Assembly: GCA_029261305.1 (NCBI GenBank)
Contig: JAJDBO010000088.1
Location: forward strand, 1-7,381
Direction: 5' to 3'
From: Nitrospirales bacterium
Lineage (GTDB): Bacteria; Nitrospirota; Nitrospiria; Nitrospirales; UBA8639
DNA: 7,381 bases
Positions within the stretch are counted from its first letter, which is position 1; every line of letters begins with the position of its first letter. This document shows positions 4,874 to 7,381 of this stretch, piece after piece. The position numbers and the translations under genes were made by a program. The notes below the pieces were generated by a model. That model had not been told where the DNA came from and did no database searches. It saw only the letters and a program-made list of their open reading frames with translations.

Positions 4874-6322
4874 TTAAGACAATGCTGGGAAGGTAGATTT
4901 GAGATAGGATTGAATCCCTTTATAAATACCCTCCGCCAATTGTTTTTGAAATGCTTTGGTCCGCAACCGTTTTTCTTCATCGGGATTCGAGACGAACGCA
5001 ACTTCAGCAAGAATGCTTGGCATGGTGGTAAAACGAAGGACATAGAATGGGGCGGTCTTTACCCCATGGTCTTTAATTTTATACGAGGCTTTTAAAGATT
5101 TGACGAGGGTTTTATTCGTGGTCCAAGCAAAAGTTTGAGACTGCTCAATTTTTTGATCATTCAATTTATCCGCGATGATAAATTGCCAAGGAGGTGCGTT
5201 ATCTTCCAACTTCATGCCATTTTCGCGTGCCGCGACTTCTAAGGCCCGTGGGTCACTAGCTTTGCCGAAATGGTAGACTTCTAATCCTTTAATCTTTTTT
5301 TGAGGATGTGAGTTCACATGAATAGAAATAAAGAGGTCAGCCTTTTTTCTATTGGCAAGCTCTACACGTTTTTCTAAATCAAGAAACACGTCTCGGTTTC
5401 GGGTCAAGACCACAGTGGCCCCTATTCGTTTCTGAATTAAATCTTTGAGGTAATTCCCAATTTTTAGGGTCACGTCTTTTTCTTTAGTGCCTTTTTTCCC
5501 AATGGCTCCAGGGTCTTTTCCTCCATGACCAGGATCAATAACGACGATTAAATCTTTCGCATGTTTGGCCACTGATGTCTGTGATGTTGGGGGAGTGGGA
5601 TTCGTTTTAGCAGGCGCCTTTGATATTGATAGTGCGGGTTTGGGGGCAGGTGTCCTTAGCTTGGGAATGGTCTTTTTCTTCTGAGGTTTTGGTGTAGCCT
5701 TTTTTACGTTTGCCACCGTTTTCTTTTTTTTGTGCAGTGACGGGGACTTTTTAGTGTGAACCGTGGGTGGAGTCTTCGATGGTTTTTTTATTTTTCTAAC
5801 TGGGGGAGCTTTCTTCTTTGTGGCTGCCACAGTGCCCTTCTTAGAATAAAATAAATCGATCACCACTCGGTCCGGTTGCCTGAGTATTTGTAGCTCAAAT
5901 TTATTCAATGCCTTTAGGTCAAGCGTAATCCTGACTGTCTGCTTTCCCCCCTCGTGAATAGTAATAGCTTTGGGAAATTTTCTGTGTTGAATTTTTTGTC
6001 GCGCGCGTTTGTTGAGCCGAGATTTGGCTAGTTCTATCGTTGCCGTGTCGGCGTTTTTTGATTCACGGATGATGGCTTTTGCCGGAAGATCCAAAACAAC
6101 CCGCGTATAATTTTTGTGACGATGATGGCGAACATTATTAATGGGCAGAGAGGAGGATACTCGCTTGGCTGGGGAGGATTTTTTCGCGACGAGAATTGAG
6201 GTTGGTCTCACGGGATCAGGTCTTGCGTCGCCTGTCTGTGCGAAAAGAGGCACAACTCCCAAGGAACACATCGTGAGGAAGCCAAGAAGAATAGTGTAGA
6301 AAATTGGTTTTTGAAGGATCAT
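4874..6322 (-). CDS. amiC: N-acetylmuramoyl-L-alanine amidase with AMIN domain (AmiC-like)
   Basis: A 482-residue periplasmic zinc amidase that cuts the bond between N-acetylmuramic acid and the stem peptide, typically for daughter-cell separation. Residues 1-28 are a signal peptide ending PLFA. About residues 60-160 form an AMIN domain (INNVRHHRHKNYTRVVLDLP through QPDRVVIDLFYS), the peptidoglycan and septum targeting module. Residues 161-255 are a very lysine- and proline-rich linker. The Amidase_3 catalytic domain (257-476) has IDPGHGGKDPGA (zinc ligand His266), Glu281 in KEKDVTL, His335 in SIHVNS and the catalytic Glu440 in ILAEVAFVSN, so the active site is complete. The AMIN-linker-Amidase_3 order is that of AmiC/AmiB-type enzymes. 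No EnvC or NlpD-like activator is present here. It precedes truA by 44 bases and is divergent from the NYN gene. No strong ribosome site precedes the ATG. Confidence 0.93.
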   Translation of the reverse strand: MILQKPIFYTILLGFLTMCSLGVVPLFAQTGDARPDPVRPTSILVAKKSSPAKRVSSSLPINNVRHHRHKNYTRVVLDLPAKAIIRESKNADTATIELAKSRLNKRARQKIQHRKFPKAITIHEGGKQTVRITLDLKALNKFELQILRQPDRVVIDLFYSKKGTVAATKKKAPPVRKIKKPSKTPPTVHTKKSPSLHKKKKTVANVKKATPKPQKKKTIPKLRTPAPKPALSISKAPAKTNPTPPTSQTSVAKHAKDLIVVIDPGHGGKDPGAIGKKGTKEKDVTLKIGNYLKDLIQKRIGATVVLTRNRDVFLDLEKRVELANRKKADLFISIHVNSHPQKKIKGLEVYHFGKASDPRALEVAARENGMKLEDNAPPWQFIIADKLNDQKIEQSQTFAWTTNKTLVKSLKASYKIKDHGVKTAPFYVLRFTTMPSILAEVAFVSNPDEEKRLRTKAFQKQLAEGIYKGIQSYLKSTFPALS

Positions 6323-6400
6323 TGGTGATGAGAGACTTTCTTTTTGTTTTCTCAGATGATGGGTCTATTGTCAAGACAGAAACTGACGAACGTGCCCAGT

Positions 6401-6429
6401 TTGACAGTGTAGGATGTGTTCGTTAGCGT
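6401..6429 (+). promoter_or_regulatory. Possible promoter of the NYN-domain gene
   Basis: A perfect TTGACA at 6401-6406 is followed after 17 bases by TAGCGT (3 of 6 matches to the -10 consensus). If used, transcription would begin about 5-10 bases before the ATG, implying a nearly leaderless message, in line with the lack of a clear ribosome site. A second TTGACA lies on the minus strand (6374-6369) facing amiC, without a recognisable -10 partner. Confidence 0.25.
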
Positions 6430-6439
6430 GTGATTTGAG

Positions 6440-6988
6440 ATGGGAATGCATGTGATTATTGATGGCTATAATTTGCTTGGGGTACGAGGCTGGAGCGCGA
6501 AGTCTTCTTCGCCTGACGGGGAACGATTTCGGGAACAACTCATTCAAGATCTGTCTCGTTATCGACATCGCAAAGGGCATTCTCTGACGCTGGTTTTTGA
6601 TGCCTGGCGGGAACCGACCGGGGAACATCATGAGCATCGAACAGGTGTACAGGTGATCTATACCAAAGCCGGGGAGCGTGCAGATCAGGTGATTCAGCGC
6701 CTGGCCAGGCAGTATGGACGGGATTGTGTGGTGGTCTCATCCGATCTAGAAATAGTGTCTACGGCCAAAGACCATGGTGCTTTGACCATTGGTGCGCAAG
6801 AATTTCAAGGAAAGCTACAACTTGTTGGGGCGATTGGAAAGGCAGGAAAACACACGGCTAAACCATCTGCGTCTACAGTCTATGGAAAGGTTGATGATGA
6901 GCCATTCAAACGACCAGATAAAAAAGGCAATCCGAGAAAACTACCTAAGGCCCAACGAAATCGAAATCGGCAGCTCAGGGGATTTTAA
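6440..6988 (+). CDS. YacP-like NYN-domain (PIN-fold) predicted ribonuclease
   Basis: A 182-residue cytosolic protein of the YacP/NYN family, whose Bacillus member Rae1 is a ribosome-associated endoribonuclease; the substrate here is unknown. The PIN-like acidic site is visible: MHVIIDGYNLLG (Asp8), LTLVFDAW (Asp54), GERADQVI (Asp82) and VVVSSDLEI (Asp102). The C-terminal tail, from about residue 135, is rich in Lys, Arg and Asn (KRPDKKGNPRKLPKAQRNRN), consistent with RNA or ribosome contact. Length is typical. ATG 6440 is used here; ATG 6446, which gives the common family start MHVIIDGYN, is equally possible, and neither has a clear ribosome site. Its stop lies inside the end of tatD on the other strand (14-base overlap). 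Confidence 0.9.
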   Translation: MGMHVIIDGYNLLGVRGWSAKSSSPDGERFREQLIQDLSRYRHRKGHSLTLVFDAWREPTGEHHEHRTGVQVIYTKAGERADQVIQRLARQYGRDCVVVSSDLEIVSTAKDHGALTIGAQEFQGKLQLVGAIGKAGKHTAKPSASTVYGKVDDEPFKRPDKKGNPRKLPKAQRNRNRQLRGF

Positions 6989-7381
6989 AGAGTTGTTTGG
7001 TATTTTGCACAGTAGAGTGGGCAATCTTTTCTAGTGAAGAAGGGGACCCGTTTCCCACGAGGTCGGCAATTGTTTCAGCCACATGGCGTACAAAGGCCGG
7101 TTCATTGCGTTTCCCACGATGTGGCACTGGCGTGAGGTAGGGACAATCCGTTTCGACCATGATTCGGTCTAACGGTACCGTTTTTATAATGTCTCGTAAC
7201 ATTGTGGCATTTTTAAAGGTTATGACTCCAGAGAAGCTTAAATAGAATCCAAGGTCCAAGGCATCTTTCGCCAACCAGGCGTCACCGGAAAAACAGTGGA
7301 ATACCCCGCCCACATCGGACGCGCCTTCTTCTTTTAAGATCGCAATGGTGTCTTCCTGAGCTTCACGAGTGTGGATGACCA
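6975..7381 (-). CDS. tatD: TatD-family metal-dependent hydrolase/DNase, C-terminal part (runs off right edge)
   Basis: The frame stays open from the right edge and encodes 135 residues up to TGA at 6977-6975. It begins VIHTREAQEDT, followed by GGVFHCFSG, GFYLSFSGVITFK, then the strongly conserved ETDCPYLTPVPHRGKRNEP and AETIADL. These are the C-terminal half of the TatD amidohydrolase fold, with the metal-site His of HCFSG and Asp of ETDCPYL present. TatD proteins are 3'-5' exonucleases or phosphodiesterases linked to DNA repair and quality control. An internal GTG at 7313 is not the start, because family sequence continues upstream of it. About half of the usual 255-265 residues lies beyond the window. 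The gene converges on, and overlaps, the NYN gene. Confidence 0.95.
   Translation of the reverse strand, partial: VIHTREAQEDTIAILKEEGASDVGGVFHCFSGDAWLAKDALDLGFYLSFSGVITFKNATMLRDIIKTVPLDRIMVETDCPYLTPVPHRGKRNEPAFVRHVAETIADLVGNGSPSSLEKIAHSTVQNTKQLFKIP

Noticed and set aside
4739..5095. 118-codon plus-strand frame across truA and amiC
   Set aside because: It is a shadow of two well-supported minus-strand genes.
6789..7034. 81-codon plus-strand frame over the end of the NYN gene and tatD
   Set aside because: It overlaps two genes with clear family motifs and shows none itself.
1..7381. A defence island, CRISPR array or new multi-gene system
   Set aside because: All intact genes except one small membrane protein belong to known housekeeping or redox families; no arrays, toxin-antitoxin pairs or reverse transcriptase-like genes were seen.

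Overview
The window reads as a stretch of ordinary chromosome, roughly mid-40s to 50% GC by eye, from a free-living, diderm-like bacterium. The gene set fits a Nitrospirota-type chemolithotroph: a DhnA/FbaB-type class I aldolase, a RocG/GudB-type glutamate dehydrogenase, an exported amicyanin-like cupredoxin, and an AMIN-domain amidase. That assignment is an impression from protein character and is held with low to moderate confidence. No phage, CRISPR, tRNA or rRNA feature was seen, and no obviously new multi-gene system was found.

Left part (1-1130), a scarred region. It opens with the N-terminal part of a classical class I fructose-bisphosphate aldolase (Fda). This is joined out of frame, near base 320, to the C-terminal 60-odd residues of an aldolase of the unrelated DhnA/FbaB family, which carries a further 1-base frameshift. 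Next comes a possible 51-residue membrane protein with a good sigma70-like promoter. Then, on the minus strand, there is a 54-codon open frame whose first ~36 codons are the start of an IS3-family OrfA and whose last ~18 codons are the C-terminus of a glutamate dehydrogenase. The aldolase and dehydrogenase remnants keep the same convergent order as the intact pair to their right, so this looks like a decayed second copy of that module.

Centre (1137-3438), the intact convergent pair. It consists of an FbaB-like aldolase (+) and glutamate dehydrogenase (-), with a perfect 11-bp stem-loop between their stop codons. They work in central carbon metabolism (glycolysis/gluconeogenesis) and in nitrogen assimilation or glutamate turnover.

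Right part (3663-7381). An exported blue-copper protein converges on truA, with overlapping stop codons. On the minus strand amiC lies 44 bases upstream of truA, probably in one transcript. Divergent from amiC is a YacP-like NYN-domain protein, whose 3' end overlaps by 14 bases the 3' end of tatD, which runs off the right edge.
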